Positions 12,501-26,200 of a DNA stretch of 64,000 nucleotides are shown here, piece after piece (within the stretch, counting starts at the first letter, position 1; each line of letters starts with the position of its first letter). Below the pieces are notes generated by a model, which was given only the letters and a program-made list of their open reading frames with translations, ran no database searches and had not been told where the DNA came from. Source of the stretch: Macropodus opercularis (Eukaryota > Chordata > Actinopteri > Anabantiformes > Osphronemidae). The translations under genes and the position numbers were made by a program. The DNA is taken from contig CM061091.1 in assembly GCA_030770545.1 (NCBI GenBank), positions 3,168,501-3,232,500 on the forward strand, written 5' to 3'.

Positions 12501-14530
12501 TGTATGTGGCCATGTTTTAGGGTATTTGGGACATTAGAGATGCCGTCAGATTTAGAGTCATGGTAGGTTATTATTACGTCTAGCAGCACGCGATACAGTT
12601 TGTGGATTTTCATCTACCTACATATTTATGACAACACAGGGAGATGAACTGTTTTATCTCTGGACCAACCAGACAGTTTAACAATAAAGTTACAGACAAA
12701 AAAAACGCGTGAAAAACATTTTGAGTGGTCAGCCAACAGCATACGTCACAATTAAAGGTATCAAAACAGCAGTTCATTGGTATCCATGATATATGAGCAA
12801 CTTGTCAAAACAACCTGACTCTGGATCATTTATGGATGAAGTTTATAGACGAGAGCTGCATCAGTTGAATGAATCATCGGCGTGAGCCCAGGACGTCGCT
12901 CGTGATGGACATGCGGGGACGTTTCTGTCAGAGCGGGACACGCTGGGAGACACAGATGAGTCATAGTGCGGCTGGCTGCGCTGAAGGCACCTGCAGCAGG
13001 CTGCTCCGGCCTCACCCGTGGCCAGCGGGAGCACACCTGATACCGAAGGAGTCATGAGAACGACCTTGTCGCGTGTCACCAGCTCGTGTTTTCCTTCCCT
13101 CTAACAGAGGCCAAGCACATTACGCATGAGTTCAGATGAAGCAGCCAGTTTTTACCCTGTATGCAAATGATTATGGCCATGACAGAGCCAGTGAAACACA
13201 AACAAGGGTCTAAGCTAAACATGGCTCCTTGGCAGCACTACACACAACTGACCGCAGAGGCGAAAGCGATGTCAGTCTTGACATACAGTGAGTGGGATAA
13301 ACCCTTGAGGGACCAGAGTATGGAATGGAAATCAATCGTTCAGTGGAGCTCAAAGTCCACCCAAGGTCTCACCTCCTTCACCACTAAGATGGTCTGAAAC
13401 GGGTGTGGAAACACAGTATGCGGCCATTTTTTTAAGTCTTTGTTTTTATCTTCTGGAAAAAGATTATCATAACACCAGAAATAACAATGTGACAGAAAAA
13501 CATATAGGCTTTTGATCCTATTGACATTAGTTTAATCCTGATTTGAGATCATTCTGTTCGCTTTAGTTGGATTAGAAAATCCCCCAAACATTTAGTTGAG
13601 TGTGCAAATGTGCTGTTGTGTATCACTGAAAGAGTTTGTCGTGTACTTAACCCCAATAAAGGCTCCACGGGTGGCGGTGACCTTAATATGAATGAATGCT
13701 GTTGTGTGCAGCCCGGTGGGTTCACATGCCGCAACAAGGGGATATTATGCGAGAGCAGCACCAGATCAAGTGGTGAAGTAGTCAGCGAGTGAACATTAGT
13801 CATACACAACCTCAAATGTTCTGCAGGTTTTTCTCTCCTGGCTGCAGAGCGACTGTGGATAAGTGGTGATTTCTCAGCACTTTACTTGGGTTTTTTAGTA
13901 TCAAAGGAAGTGAGTAATTTGCATTTTCTTTATCTAGTTTGTTTCTGCAGACCTCAGTCACACTTTGGTTCTGTCTATCTTTATATGACTTCTTATTGCT
14001 GAATTGTCCTTTCATCCCATAAGGTTGCAAGCAAGACTTTTGAATAAGATTTTAATCTTCTCAGGAGTAATCCTTGATTGAATTTGAGGGATTATTGAGG
14101 GCTTCAGATCAAGGACAACTTTGATTTGGCATCTGTCTGTCAGGGAACATATAACAGAGACAGAGACATTAATTTATGTCCTTTATCTGTGGCATAGTCA
14201 CACAAACGAGTCAGAGGTACCAACATGTCACAGAACGAAGCCTTGGAGTCATGTGTCAGCAAAAGCAAGTCCTCTGAGGCTGATGTTTTGTTTTTGTTGT
14301 ACGTATCGCAGTTTGGGAAACGATATTGGTCATATTTGATCGGATTGTTTTTAAGCTGAGCGTGATTTCGACATTCGGTAGCTCTCGTGAGTCCACCGTT
14401 CATTTTCTCTTGTCAGGGAGTAAAACCGATTACACGAATGGCTGAGTCTGGTTGTGTTCAGGTCTTTGCCTTTGTACATAATCCGCTGTAATTCTTTTTG
14501 TGGTGGACGTTCTGAGTTGTCACTCGTTGT
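9531..14530. other. Non-coding stretch without a recognised gene
   Basis: No family-like coding exon was found on either strand. A short (TCTTG)n run occurs near 12.4 kb and AT-rich patches near 11.2-11.4 kb. A good donor-like sequence (GACTAA|GTGAGT) occurs at about 10,980, but no matching exon start or coding content was seen. It is probably intergenic, or an intron if the upstream candidate exon belongs to sema4b. Confidence 0.5.
12405..12426. repeat. Short (TCTTG)n pentanucleotide repeat
   Basis: Four to five tandem copies of a TCTTG unit, the last copy imperfect. Confidence 0.85.
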
Positions 14531-14760
14531 TTGCATTCTGCTGGGACGGAGGAACAACAGACGCTCAGCAGGACAGACAGAGTCACTGAATGCGCACCGT
14601 GCTTACTGCCCTGCGTCCACCTCAGCGCGCTGCTCTTCCGGACCTCGGCCCCCCTGCGTGACCTTCGTTGCCGGGGTTGTAGTTCTAGGAGATGGCTCCA
14701 GTGCGCGCCGCGGCGTGCGCGCTGGGCGGAGCCAAAGTTGGGAGGCTCGAAAGCGGCCAG
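14530..14760 (+). promoter_or_regulatory. sema4b: CpG-island promoter of the semaphorin 4B gene
   Basis: GC content and CpG frequency rise sharply here compared with flanking DNA, with dense CGCG/GCGC motifs around 14,700-14,730. No TATA box is obvious, which is typical of a dispersed CpG-island promoter. The island runs into a non-coding exon with a strong donor at 14,948/14,949. The link to sema4b is inferred from strand, position and the lack of any other downstream + strand gene before the sema4b start codon. Confidence 0.6.
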
Positions 14761-14948
14761 TTCTTGGTTAGTAGTAAGAGGCTGTGAGCGCACGGAGGAT
14801 GGACAGCGGTGGCGCACGGCTGGATTCTACTGCGAGCAGGCGTCGGCGCATTTGGCGGATTTAAACTTTATTTTCGGGCGCTTTCGACAGCAACGGCCGC
14901 GGAGACCTGAGCTGCGAGGCGGCTTTTGTGCGCCGCGGCTGCTGGACG
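14760..14948 (+). other. sema4b: Probable 5' UTR exon 1 of sema4b
   Basis: GC-rich, CpG-rich sequence ends at a strong donor (GACG|GTGAGA). The next acceptor that fits is TTCCACAG just before 22,802, giving a first intron of about 7.9 kb. The 5' edge is not visible and the start given is approximate. A long open frame crosses this region (14,531-15,151) but reads straight through the donor and has no family resemblance, so the exon is treated as untranslated. Confidence 0.55.
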
Positions 14949-17900
14949 GTGAGACCTTCTCCCCCTCGCTCTGCTTTGCCTTTCAGGTTAATCGCCCTCA
15001 AAACGCAGAGATGAGGACCCGTGATAGGAAATCTATCGTTGTTGGTTTCCTTTTGTTTGCATTAGGGGTCAGATTCAGTCCAGGACGCAGTGAAACATTG
15101 CGTAAAGGACTGGTTTCTGTCGCTATGATTGTTTTTCCTTATAGTCAGTAAAACACACACACCTTCAGTTCATCAGAGTAGCGTGACGTCCTTCCCACGC
15201 ACAATTCTTTCTAAGCCAAACTAAACAAAACCTAAATCTGAAATCTTAATTAGGATGAATTACGCTGTTCATGTAAAGCGCGTGTGGAGGTGAGGACGGT
15301 CTGTTTTCTCTTTACCCATGTGGCTAAACAGCTGCTATTTGCATCTAGCCCCAAAAACAAATGCGTAACAGTGCTGTTCGTTGGGCTCTGCTTTATTTTC
15401 ACCAGACGTGGAGGAACATGGACACATATGTCTCAGTCGTCTCATGGAGTAGGTTCTGCCTAACTTGGCTGCTGTTATTCTCCTCCTGTGTTGACATACC
15501 TCACACATCAGTCTGCATTTGTGTGAAACAAACCTGTTTAACCTGTGGAAAAGCATCACGTTGCACAAACAGGGTGGGCTTTTAAAACGTGGGCTGTGTG
15601 TTTGTGTGCGTGCGGTGAAGCTGTGGGCTTCTGCTTAGATGATGCTGATCTGCTTTGCTGGAATCGGACAGTCTTTCCCTTTGGGCCTCTGCCGTTTGCC
15701 TCCTCCCTCTACAACTGTGTGCGAATGTGTGAGTAACACTGATGGTCTCTCACTGTACACACAGCTTCAGGAACTTTCTTCTTTTTTTTTTTCCTCTGAA
15801 AGCTCTTGCAAAAGCTTCCCGCATTCTCCCCCCATCGTCCCCCTTCCTCCCGAACGCACACACATGCGTGCACACAGACCACCACCCACATAATCCCACA
15901 CAAAACAATCACCCAGACTCCACCCAACACTCCACTCACTGTAACAACTTCAGAAGAATGGTCAGCATGCGAAGAGGTTGTGGTAAAAGCTGTGGGGGAG
16001 ATAGGAAATGGGGAGGGGAGACGCTGTGCTGCTTCTCATTCCCAAAAGTTGGTGTCTGGAGGGACTGGAAGTGATCAGTACCAAATGATGCAAACTTGCG
16101 TGTCCAGAGTCCCTGTGCAGCTTCCCGTGTAGTGCTGGGACGTGGGAAAATGGTCATTTCAGTGTGTTGAAGCCAGATTCCACCCGGGGACGGGGAAGGC
16201 GTGGGAGCATAATATTGCCTTGTTGTTGAGCTGAGTGCGTCAATCAGTTCAACGTGGAAAACCGTATCTGACCTCCATCAGCTCGACCATTTGGCTTTAA
16301 AGTTGCGGCAGCTTGAGGAATCTGCGAGGACTCTTACAGCAGCAGAGGAGCCTAGAGTGTTAAAAGTAACACTTAGTCTTTACACAGTGGCTGTAAGGTT
16401 GAATGGTTTTTATTAGCATTACTCCAACCTGGCTGCAGCCCCGTTTATTCCTTGCTCTGCATACAGTACCTTTGTCTGCCGGTTGCAAGACCATTTATAT
16501 TCAGGAGAACCTGCTGGACCCTGCAGGAGTGTTGGCCCGAGGAGAGCTGCGAAAGCAGACCCTGTTCCACGGAAGCCACCACGATTAGCCAGAATTTCGT
16601 TTGTCTAATCAGAGCTATTCCTAGCTGCAGGGCTACTACTACCGACCCCAGGGTTGACGGATTGACTCCTGCTGCTCCACATGTTTGGCCACATATCAGA
16701 GTGTCATGTCAAGAACCGTAAACGCTTGGCACCTCTCTGTGAGAATCTCCCTAAGACAGTAAATAAAGTAGCTTAGCTGATTTCCATAGTATTTGTAGAG
16801 CGTACGAGATTCAACGTGAGCATCCTATTATACAATTAGTCTCCTTATGAAAACTTAAGAAAATAATCTACAGTCTAATCTTTTTCCACTTCACCTGCAG
16901 AGGAAAATACTTCGGCTCCACAGCCAGATTGAAATCCACATTTTCAGCTGTTTTATCAGTCACTTCTCTGCATGAGTCTCGCAAGTGCAGGTTTGTCAGA
17001 AGTGGCCTCTGCAGCGTCTTGGATGAGGGCTTAACTGAGGTGGCTGTCTCTGGATGGAAACCTCTTATGTAACTCATTCCTTTCCATAGTGAAATTGATG
17101 CCGTCTTCATTTTCCTTCTGTTTTGACAGAAACCTAGCGAAAAGGATAAAGTATGACTTTGTAATGAAAAGCAGATTCCCCTGGAATGTTTTAATGTGGA
17201 CCCACACAATAATCACATTCAAGTTTCAGTGGTGGTGACGCATGCAGTTATAGTTCGGTGCTTTTATTTTGACAGCTTTTTAGCAATATACAGAACTTGT
17301 TTTCTTACACGTGGCAGGTCATCTGTTAATTAAACAAACACTGTAGATTTTTGCTTAGAGCAGGAGAGATAAGAAAGTCTTTGACTGAACCGCGTTACCA
17401 CATAATGTAGTGCTTCCTTGACCTCATTCCACTTTGATTTCCCAGTTGTTGGTTGACAAAACAGATAGCGATAAAATAGAAAGAAGATAGAGATGCTGCA
17501 ACTACTTTGTTTTGAAAGTGATGTGTCAATAGCAGGTGATTTAAGCGGCTTCACTGTGGAAAACCAACAGTTTGTTTAAAATTGTTAGGGTTGTCAAACA
17601 AATAGAGAATATTGGATTTTTAAATTTGGCTCAAGGGATTCTCCTCCCATAGAATCTTTTTATCATCCTGGATTCATATTTTATTACAACCCTTATTTGT
17701 AATGAAGTTAATAGCTACATCATACATAATTTCAAACCGGCAGCTTTTCAGTGGGCCTGAGTTAATGCAGTGGACTTTATTCTATCCCCAGTGAAAATAT
17801 TGTATTGAGTACTGATGTTAAATAGAACCATCGAAAGCTAAACCTCTCCCTTGTCTCCAATAATTTGTGTACAGTCCCTTACTTTTATGGCTTTTAATGT

Positions 17901-20900
17901 AGTTGCAGTCAATCCATCGTAACGCTAATGTGATGGTTGCATGAAGTCGTTATGATCCCATTCCCTATTTGTCTAGTGTGTCTGCTATTATCGGTGGGTC
18001 TGGTGCCAGGAGGGACCTTACTCTTGACTTATTACTTCCTTTATTGGCAGCGACTGCTTGCAAAGACAACGCCACAGCCCCAAGCTCCCAGTAAACACTC
18101 CAGAGGTGCTTCAGCTGTTCCTTTTCATGTTGACATGTTTGCTGAGAGTAAACAACCACCTGCCTTCAAGTGGCAAACCTACCGACACTGACAAACTGTC
18201 TCGGTTCCACTTGGGCCGCGGCCACGGGTTGTGGTTCTGATCACTGACGTGTGTTCCTCAATGGGCTGAAGTGAAAGTGAAGCAAGGGGCCAGGAACAGA
18301 ATATTGTCACCTGATACGCTTTAAATCCCATTGGCCTGCCTGTCAAAGCGTGTAAAGAAATGAGTCCTCGCATGGATTCAACTGCAGGGATTATACGCTG
18401 CCCCCCCAACCCAGCCTTTGAGTCATGAGATGAACGCCCTACCAGGCATAGCCAAGTTCTTGGATTTGATGGTGTAATTAGCAGATGGACTGTGATGCTA
18501 ACGCAGCATGGTCCAGAACTCACAAAGGCCTCCGTTGTGTGATTACATGACTGTTAATCTTCTACTCGCTTTGTTACGCCACAGAGTTTGTTCACGGTCC
18601 TGACTGACATCATCATTAGCTCAGAAGACGAATAAACAGAACGCAGGCAGCTTGGTTGGGCCACCATGGAAACATTCTCTTCTGGATTTCACTCACATGT
18701 GACGCGCGCTTCTCCAAACCTTCCCACGGTTTCTGTAATAGAGCTGTGATCAAGTGGAAATTGGGGGGAAATTATGCCGCCTGTCGCACTGCGCTGTGAC
18801 AGACACGCACAGCTCATTATTGACGCTTTGCAAGTTTTTCACGAACCAATCTCCCACTGTTCCCCGTCAGGCTTGAATCATTTGAGGCAAGGGCAAGTCT
18901 GTATCAGAAGGAATAAGGTGACCCCGGCTCTCCTTTAAGCACTTATCTCCTCTGCCAGTTCTGCTTCACTCACTTGTTTGAAATGATAATTGCTACTTTC
19001 TGCCTAGCACAGCTGAGCAGTATGTACACTTATGTATAAGTGGCTGAATATTCCTCTGAGCCTGTTTGAGCTGAGGATCACGGTTAAACCTTTTGCCTTC
19101 ATTTGGACGCGCTGTGGATGTAACACGTTGGGATAGACAAGCGGCATCACGCGCCACAGAGGGACGGACATGACGGGATCCAGGAAGCTGCGCGCTACTG
19201 GCGAACAATTAACACAGATCTGTCTGTTGGCGTGGGGTCGCCTCAAAGCCAATTAGAGCACGTTCAGTCCTGGTCTGGCACCTGATTAACAAGAGGATTT
19301 TCTCAAAGAGCAGGATCAGCCAGTGAGTGTGTTTATATGCACACTAATACGATGATTATGGCTCCAGTTGGTATCATAAGATCATCGTACGCTGAGAATA
19401 CTTTCTGGGCGAGCTTAAGTAAATCAACAGCAAAGTCTTTCTGTAGTTGTGAAGCAACTAGTCAATTTAAAGGATTGTGATAAGAAGGACTGTGTAACAT
19501 TCCTAAAGGCAACTTTTACTCTCATTCACCTGTTATGTGATTGTGATTTTTAATTGTCTGATCGTCACTGTGTATTTGAGTACTTCAGGGACATACCGCA
19601 GCAGGATGCGTTACAGACAGTCATCAATAGAAAGACGATTCAGTGAATTATTAATAATACATGCAGGAAACGCCGGTGTGCTCGTATTGTCACTGTGGAA
19701 TCGCACATTTTAATAAATAATTCAGTAAAGCCTGTTGGTTTCTGTTCTCAGAGACTTTCATAGATTGAATAAAGCCCTGCTGTGTCCAGGAAACCTTCAC
19801 TGCTGACACAGGGTCGGGGCTGGTCACAGCACTTAGAGCTGCAGGTAGCCGTTTAAGCAGAGTGAACCTGGTCTGTGGCTGATTCACACAGAGTGGATGT
19901 AATAAATCTCATCACAACGGAAAAGCACTGGACTTGTGCTGGAGAAACGCATTTGCGCAGAGGAAATCGAGAGGGATGTGTTAAATCAATAGGGACTGAT
20001 TAGCAGGTTGTATAAATGTGTCTCTTTTTAGTGTGCAGCTGTTCTATAGTATAGGCCTGACAGTGGCAACGTGAGGGCTTTTGTTTTATCCCGAGTTAAA
20101 ATCTGATTCCTTCCTTCGCTTCATGGTCAGATTGAGGAAACCATGTAAGGTTGTTTCTTCAAGTTCTCCTTAATGAAAAGCTGCTGAAGCCACGGCCTTA
20201 GAATAACATCTTGATACGCTCTACTTTACTTTACTCCTCATCTTTATCACTGGTCGCTGTCTCTCTGCCAGTCAACCAGAGCCACGTGCTAATGTAACAG
20301 TCACAGCGATGATGTATTTACTATGAGTTCTTCCAGCTCAGGAAACACTTGCTGCGTCACATGGGTGGCACAGTTCATTTTTAGCACAGATGTGATTTAT
20401 TTAGGAGCCTGATTTCTTTCTGCTGAGATGAAACCATCAGCTTTACTCATCCCTTCCCGCCAGTGATGGAGGAATCCGCTCTGATGTGGTGGTGACATTA
20501 TGGATTGTGCAGAGCCCCCACAAGCAGCTCATCAAGTGCATGTTAATGGAATGAATTAAACACGCAGGCCTCGCTAGGTCAACCATCGGATGTTTGTGAG
20601 GCCCAGCCTCGTCAGCCAACCCGGCTGCTGTACCTGTGATGTTTAGTGACACATGGTTGCCCATGGCCTGCTGAATCCTGCCCAGTGTAAGAGGTGTATG
20701 AGTGGAATGGTAATATTGACCCCAGGGGTCATGTTATTTATTTAGGGTCGGGCCTGGTAAACAAAAACAAGACTTCACACTATTTTAAGGACATCAAAGC
20801 CTGAACCATGAAGGCAGACCTTGTAACCTGGAAAGAACTGAGGCAGTTTCAACTTTGATTGTTGTTATGCAATTAAATGCTAAAAGCTTTCATGAAACTA

Positions 20901-22801
20901 TTAATGGATTGGACGCCAGCCTGGACTCATGTGAAGCTCCGATAGCTCCCATCACTCATATATACACAGCTAGCAAATGTTTAGCCTCTGTGCCGTCCCT
21001 ATGAACTCGCCATGACCTGCTGCAGTCTATGATCCAGTGTGTCTGTCCCGTCTTTTGCCTCTCGCAACAGATGCAGGTATTATTAGAGAGTCTCGAGGGA
21101 GTTTAAAGGTTATTCAATTTGTAGCCTTAAGCAATATGGCACCAGATTCACCCTTCATACATACATGGAGCAGCAGACCCTCTGCTGAATGAGCAGATGG
21201 GGCCTGTGGCGCTGAGCATCGTGGGTCGTCTGTACTATAACTGCCCTGGCACAATACAGCTCTAATCCTATAAGTTTACTGTCAAATATGATAGAATACT
21301 CTGATGTTTAGAACAGTTTCTTCTTATACAAGTTTTATTGTCCGCCTAGGATGGATTAGGACACATATGTGCAATATTTTGGATAACAAATGTAAATATG
21401 TAAAAATACTACTGATCCTTTTTTTTCTGTAGATTTCTGCTGCAAACACACAAACGATTCATTTGATTGAATTTCATGTGGGTTTTTTAGGTTCACTGTT
21501 GAGCTTGTCGCCTTTGAACCTGTTCAACATGAGCTAAACTAGTGAGTGAAATTGCTCACACGTTCTTTGGACATAAGAAAGTCCAATGAAAGCGTTGTCA
21601 GATATTTCTTTATGCATTACTGCCCCTGCTCTTTTCATTAAAATTTAAAGGGCTCTGGAGCTACATAAGGACAAGCTTTGGGAACGCAGGCCAGCGTGTG
21701 ACACAGGCAGGGCTGCAGCGCTCGTTGTTGCAGTCTTAGCAGACACGAGAGGGAAGTAGATATTACAGGATCATGGGAGGCTGCATCAACATTCGGTTAG
21801 CGTCACGAAAGCTCCAGGAACCTCAGCAGGGTGGAAGTGAAGAGTGACACACACACGCTGCTGAGACCCCAGACAACGATGAGTTAGTTAGTTAGATAGT
21901 TAACACAGCAGCTTAAGTCAAATAATACACACGTTTGTTCACGTTTTGGTCCAAGAAGCTTTTGTCCTCCATCATCTCATCATCCTCACGTTGCACGTGA
22001 TGAGTGTCAGCTGTGTTTTAGTCTGTTGTCCGGGTTCAGAAGTGTCTTCTTGGCACGACGTTGTCTCACCAGATGACCAAGGGCTGCTCTTTGACACCCA
22101 CTTCTCTTGTAGCCTTTTCCTTATGCAAGCTAAAAAGCAGTGACACTGTCAGCCAGCATCATTCTGTACTGAGATGGGAAACTGTATTGGGTGTGTGTGT
22201 ATAATAATTGTGCCACTTTGAGACAGATTAAAAGGGATCTGTTCTTTCATTTATTTCCCACATAGCGGCAAGATACGAGTGAAGCTCGTCTTCACCTACT
22301 GATTGTTAACAACAGCATAATTAATTGAGGGATTAAGAATCCAACAGGCACACAAGCATTTCGCTAACGGCAGACATTCATTTACACTCATCGTTTGTTA
22401 ACCCTCCAGGCCACCACATGTGTGATTTTGTTCAGCTGAGTTTCATCTGACAGCGTAAACAGCAGAAGCATGAATACGTGTTTCTTTGTTGTTTTTTAGT
22501 GAAAAGCCGGTGCTGCAGTTTGATTTTGAAGTCAGAAAATTTGGGCTATGTCCTTGTTTTCTGTCATAACTAATAAATTCCTTAATATTTCATTCGTGAT
22601 TAGATTTTTGTGGTGAAATTTACACCTCCACCATCTAGAATAAACCACAAGCAGATGGATCAGTCCCTGTGCTTTTGTAGCTGTTGAGAATTGTGAGAAT
22701 CTGTAAAGGGATCTGTTATTTTCTCCTCAGGTTTTTTTTTTTCCAACATGCTCTTGGAACAAACTTAAAGAACCAAATCTCCCTCTCTCTTCTTTCCACA
22801 G
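14949..22801 (+). other. sema4b: Probable intron 1 of sema4b
   Basis: Bounded by GTGAGA and TTCCACAG. Contents are mostly unique-looking non-coding sequence with a poly-T tract near 15,781 and a (TTAG)n run near 21,882-21,900. I recognise no coding exon or RNA gene inside it. A minus-strand 113-codon frame at 16,868-17,209 is the most protein-like of the chance frames but matches nothing I know. Confidence 0.5.
21882..21900. repeat. Short (GTTA)n tetranucleotide repeat
   Basis: Four imperfect copies of a GTTA-type unit within the presumed first intron of sema4b. Confidence 0.7.
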
Positions 22802-23100
22802 ATCCAAAATGATTTCCTCTAAACGGCCACAGGTTGGAGCTTAGCACTGATCCACCAAAGAGGCGTGTGAGTCGATGAAAACAAGCAGCCTTTAATCCAG
22901 AAAAGATTCCTCCTCCTCTGTGATAACCATTTGTAAGGACCACTGGGAGTACAGGAATCAAATCAAGGACACGCTCAGTTCAGTTTGCAGGAAGATGAGA
23001 GTGAGAGAATGAGCCTCTGAGGAGTCAAGAGGATCTTAATGAATTCCAGGAACACTTAAAACAAACGTCGCGTACGTCTCTGTGAGAGGACCAGGCAACC
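22802..23100 (+). other. sema4b: 5' UTR portion of sema4b exon 2
   Basis: A pyrimidine-rich tract and acceptor (TTCCACAG) precede this segment, which continues into the start codon at 23,101. It is the expected untranslated leader on the exon carrying the signal peptide. The acceptor is inferred; the transcript could instead start within this region. Confidence 0.5.
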
Positions 23101-23221
23101 ATGTGGACATTAGCTGCAACCGTGCGCTGTCTTCTGACGACTGCACTGCTGTGGCTCGGCTGCCTCCAGTCGGTGATGACCACCGAGGATGATGTCACAC
23201 CACGCGTCAGCTTTGCATACA
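23101..23221 (+). CDS. sema4b: sema4b coding exon 1: start codon and signal peptide
   Basis: Encodes residues 1-40 plus one base of codon 41. The start is the only in-frame Met giving a classic signal peptide: a hydrophobic core (LLTTALLWLGCL) followed by a polar mature start (TTEDDVTPRVSFAY). The donor ACA|GTAAGT is strong and leaves phase 1. Confidence in this exon comes from the signal peptide, the donor and the matching phase of the next exon. Confidence 0.85.
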
Positions 23222-26200
23222 GTAAGTCAAAATCATCACCTGATACCATTTAGTATGAGCCTTACTGGGAGCATGATGGCTTTGAGCCTGGATACAGCTT
23301 AGAAACTGCTAACAACCTGATGAGTGCAGGCCTTTATGTTCTTTTCTATATTACTGTATGTTAATGTCACTGTAGCTACAGTATTTGTATTTTCAGCTGA
23401 TCAAACTACTTTCTCCACCCTCGGCTGCAGACTAATGCATTGATCATAATTGAACAGGAAACTTTGAATTTTTGAACAGTAAACCCGTTGTGTGTCTACT
23501 CTAGTTCCTAGTAGATGAAGGAGGTCACAGTTTAGTGAACATAATATAACAGTGATAATAATAGTTTAGGCCTGTGGTGAACACAGCTGTGTGTAGTGAA
23601 ACAACGATTGCAGGCGTGTATTCACAGAAACGTGCCTGCAGGCAGTGATGCACACATGCCAGGACACCCACACTATAAACCGCTTCTCGTAAATGGATGC
23701 AATTAAAATATGTCCCCTGTCTTTTATTTATTTATTTACCTTTAATTGGCACAACACTTACAGCTTTTGTCTGCGTAGCGTAGCGTTTTTCCGAGGCAGA
23801 ATGTTCGGCTTGACAGAATGACGGAGTGAATTATGCAGGCGTAGCGTGCGACTCCTCACAGTGACGCTTTGGGCCGTCAAACCGCTCTGAAGCTCATTAT
23901 CGGCTATAAGCTTTAATACACATACGATACAATACATATATACATACAGTAAATAACCTTGTAGTAACATTCAGCCAAGCGCAACCGTTTCTCACAGATA
24001 TCCTGCAAAGGTGTTTCTCCTTTGCACCTGATGCCCGTGTGCGCGATTAATACTCAGCTCTCCACACTTATTCTAAAAACTGTGGATTAAGCTTTCATCA
24101 CTTAAAATGATGTGCATGCTGATAGATAGGCTTTTATTATTGATTAATACATTATAGGAGCTTTGGACCAATAAGGGAGAAGAGAAATGAGGTTGTTGTT
24201 CCAGTGAGACTCACAGGAGGATTTACTGCTTTTAACAGAAGCACTGCTAAACACCATTGATTTTTAAAATTAGCCCACTGGATCATATCGTGTGCTTCTG
24301 TTCTCCATCAGAGTCCTTGTTCCTGCTATATTCAAACTGCTGATAAAGGCAAGTCTAGTCCAGCAGCACCAACCGAAGAATAGGGCTGTGGGTGTAGGGG
24401 TGTGTTGGCTACTACCTGTCTGAATTTGAAGTTTCTTCTATTCCTCAGCTGAGACGCTGTGCTGCAGTGTGCATGCACCAAACGGGTGGTGCTCACACGA
24501 TCAAGCTCTCACGTACTGAAGTTTTTCATATAGACCTAAACTGCCGAGGGTAGAACTTCAGTTAAATGCTGATACTGATGGTAATGTACGTCCCGTACAT
24601 TCAGTCAAAGCCCGAAGCAAAAGACGTAACGCTGGTCAAACAAACATCCATTTGAAGGAGGGAATCCTGGCTCTCTACCCCAGAATGAGCCAGAGCCTAG
24701 TTCTTGGAAAAGTGTCTTTTCTGTTTCTACTTGTTCCTGCTCCTCTTGCTCCATTCTTTTGTCCTAATGAGCAGGATAATCTCTCATGTGCAGTGAGTGT
24801 AGGTTTTTGTGGTTGCTGCAGTGGGAGAGCTTGTCTGCTTTTCATTATGGCTCTTGTGCAGAGAGAGGGAGAGAGAGAGAGAGAGAGAGAGCACAAAGGA
24901 TCATGGGAGTTGAAACCGTAAACATCGGTATCACTTTTTGCACAACCTCTTCAAGTTTTAATACATATTACGGTGTTGTGTTTATGAGCCAAAAAACTAA
25001 AACTGATTCTGGAGAACAATTTCATCGGTTCTTAAGCAAGACTAATCTGGAAATATAGACATTTCACCCTTAATCTCAACATTAAATGTTTCTCCACGAC
25101 GTAGCAAAAGTAATTCACCAAGCTGACAAGCTGTCTGTTAGTCTAAAGGTCAGAGGAGGTGATGCATAAAGACCAATCATAGCATCTTTTATGATCAAAT
25201 TATAAACAATAGTTCATGTTAACAATATGGAAATTCCTCTCATTGTCTAGATTGAACTCAGTTAGTGGTAGATTTAATCAGTCAGTTAGTGGAGATGAGA
25301 AACGTCATAGTCTGGTCATGCGAGGCAGCATTCAAACCCACAGCATCTCAGTTGCACATCTTAGCTTTGTGTGTAATACACTGCATGTAAAACAAAGCAG
25401 AGATTTCCAATACCACACGTTTCCTCAGGCTACGGGTCGACTGCCTGATCAAACCGAGTCCTGAACACACCCTGCGAGCCCCACTGTACACGGCCTGTTT
25501 ACGTTTGTCGAATATTGTGCACTTTCTCTCATGCATGCTAATCCAGTGACCTTGGCAGCGTGGGGATTGCAGCGCAGAGACAGAGGAGGGGCCGTGCAAA
25601 CACTCGTGAGGGTTTAGACATGCTCCGATGCCCACCTAAAACCCAGCAAGGACACGCCCACCGATCCTGAAAAGAACCGAACGGAGGCTGCCAGCAGAGG
25701 TGGCGCTCACAAGTGCCTGCGACGTAACGCAACCGCAGCTGCGACAATGGAGAATAATTACAGTACATCAGCTTCATCTGTTTCAGAGCTTTTACTGGCC
25801 GCGTCACTTGCACGCTCCAGGGAATGTACAGAAAAGTTCAGTCGTTGCACATTTCAACGAGAGGCGTTTGATCTAAAGAAAATGGCAAGCAGCACGAAAT
25901 AATAGTGTAGATATTAATTAAGATGGACAGAGAGGAATGCGAGGTTGAAGGGCTGTCTTTTTGAATTGCTGTGATGTAGTATTGCAAGTTTCTCCACTAA
26001 AACACTATTAACATCCTGCAGAGCGAATTTGAAGGTGCAAAGACAAACTTAGCTATTTCATGTTTGAATACAGTATTTAATATTCTGAAAGGCTGGTATG
26101 ATTTTGTATTTAAACCAGATAAGCAGGATATAAAATAATAATCTATAAAAACGCTGAATTTATTTTTCACTCAGTTGGATGACTTTTGCTGAGGGACTGT

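Noticed and set aside
14531..15151. 206-codon open frame over the CpG island
   Set aside because: It follows from GC-rich composition, crosses a strong splice donor, shows no domain or motif, and is better explained as promoter plus untranslated exon.
16868..17209. Minus-strand 113-codon frame with protein-like composition
   Set aside because: It lies in the presumed sema4b first intron, matches no family that I know and has no visible promoter or poly(A) arrangement. A protein database search would settle it.
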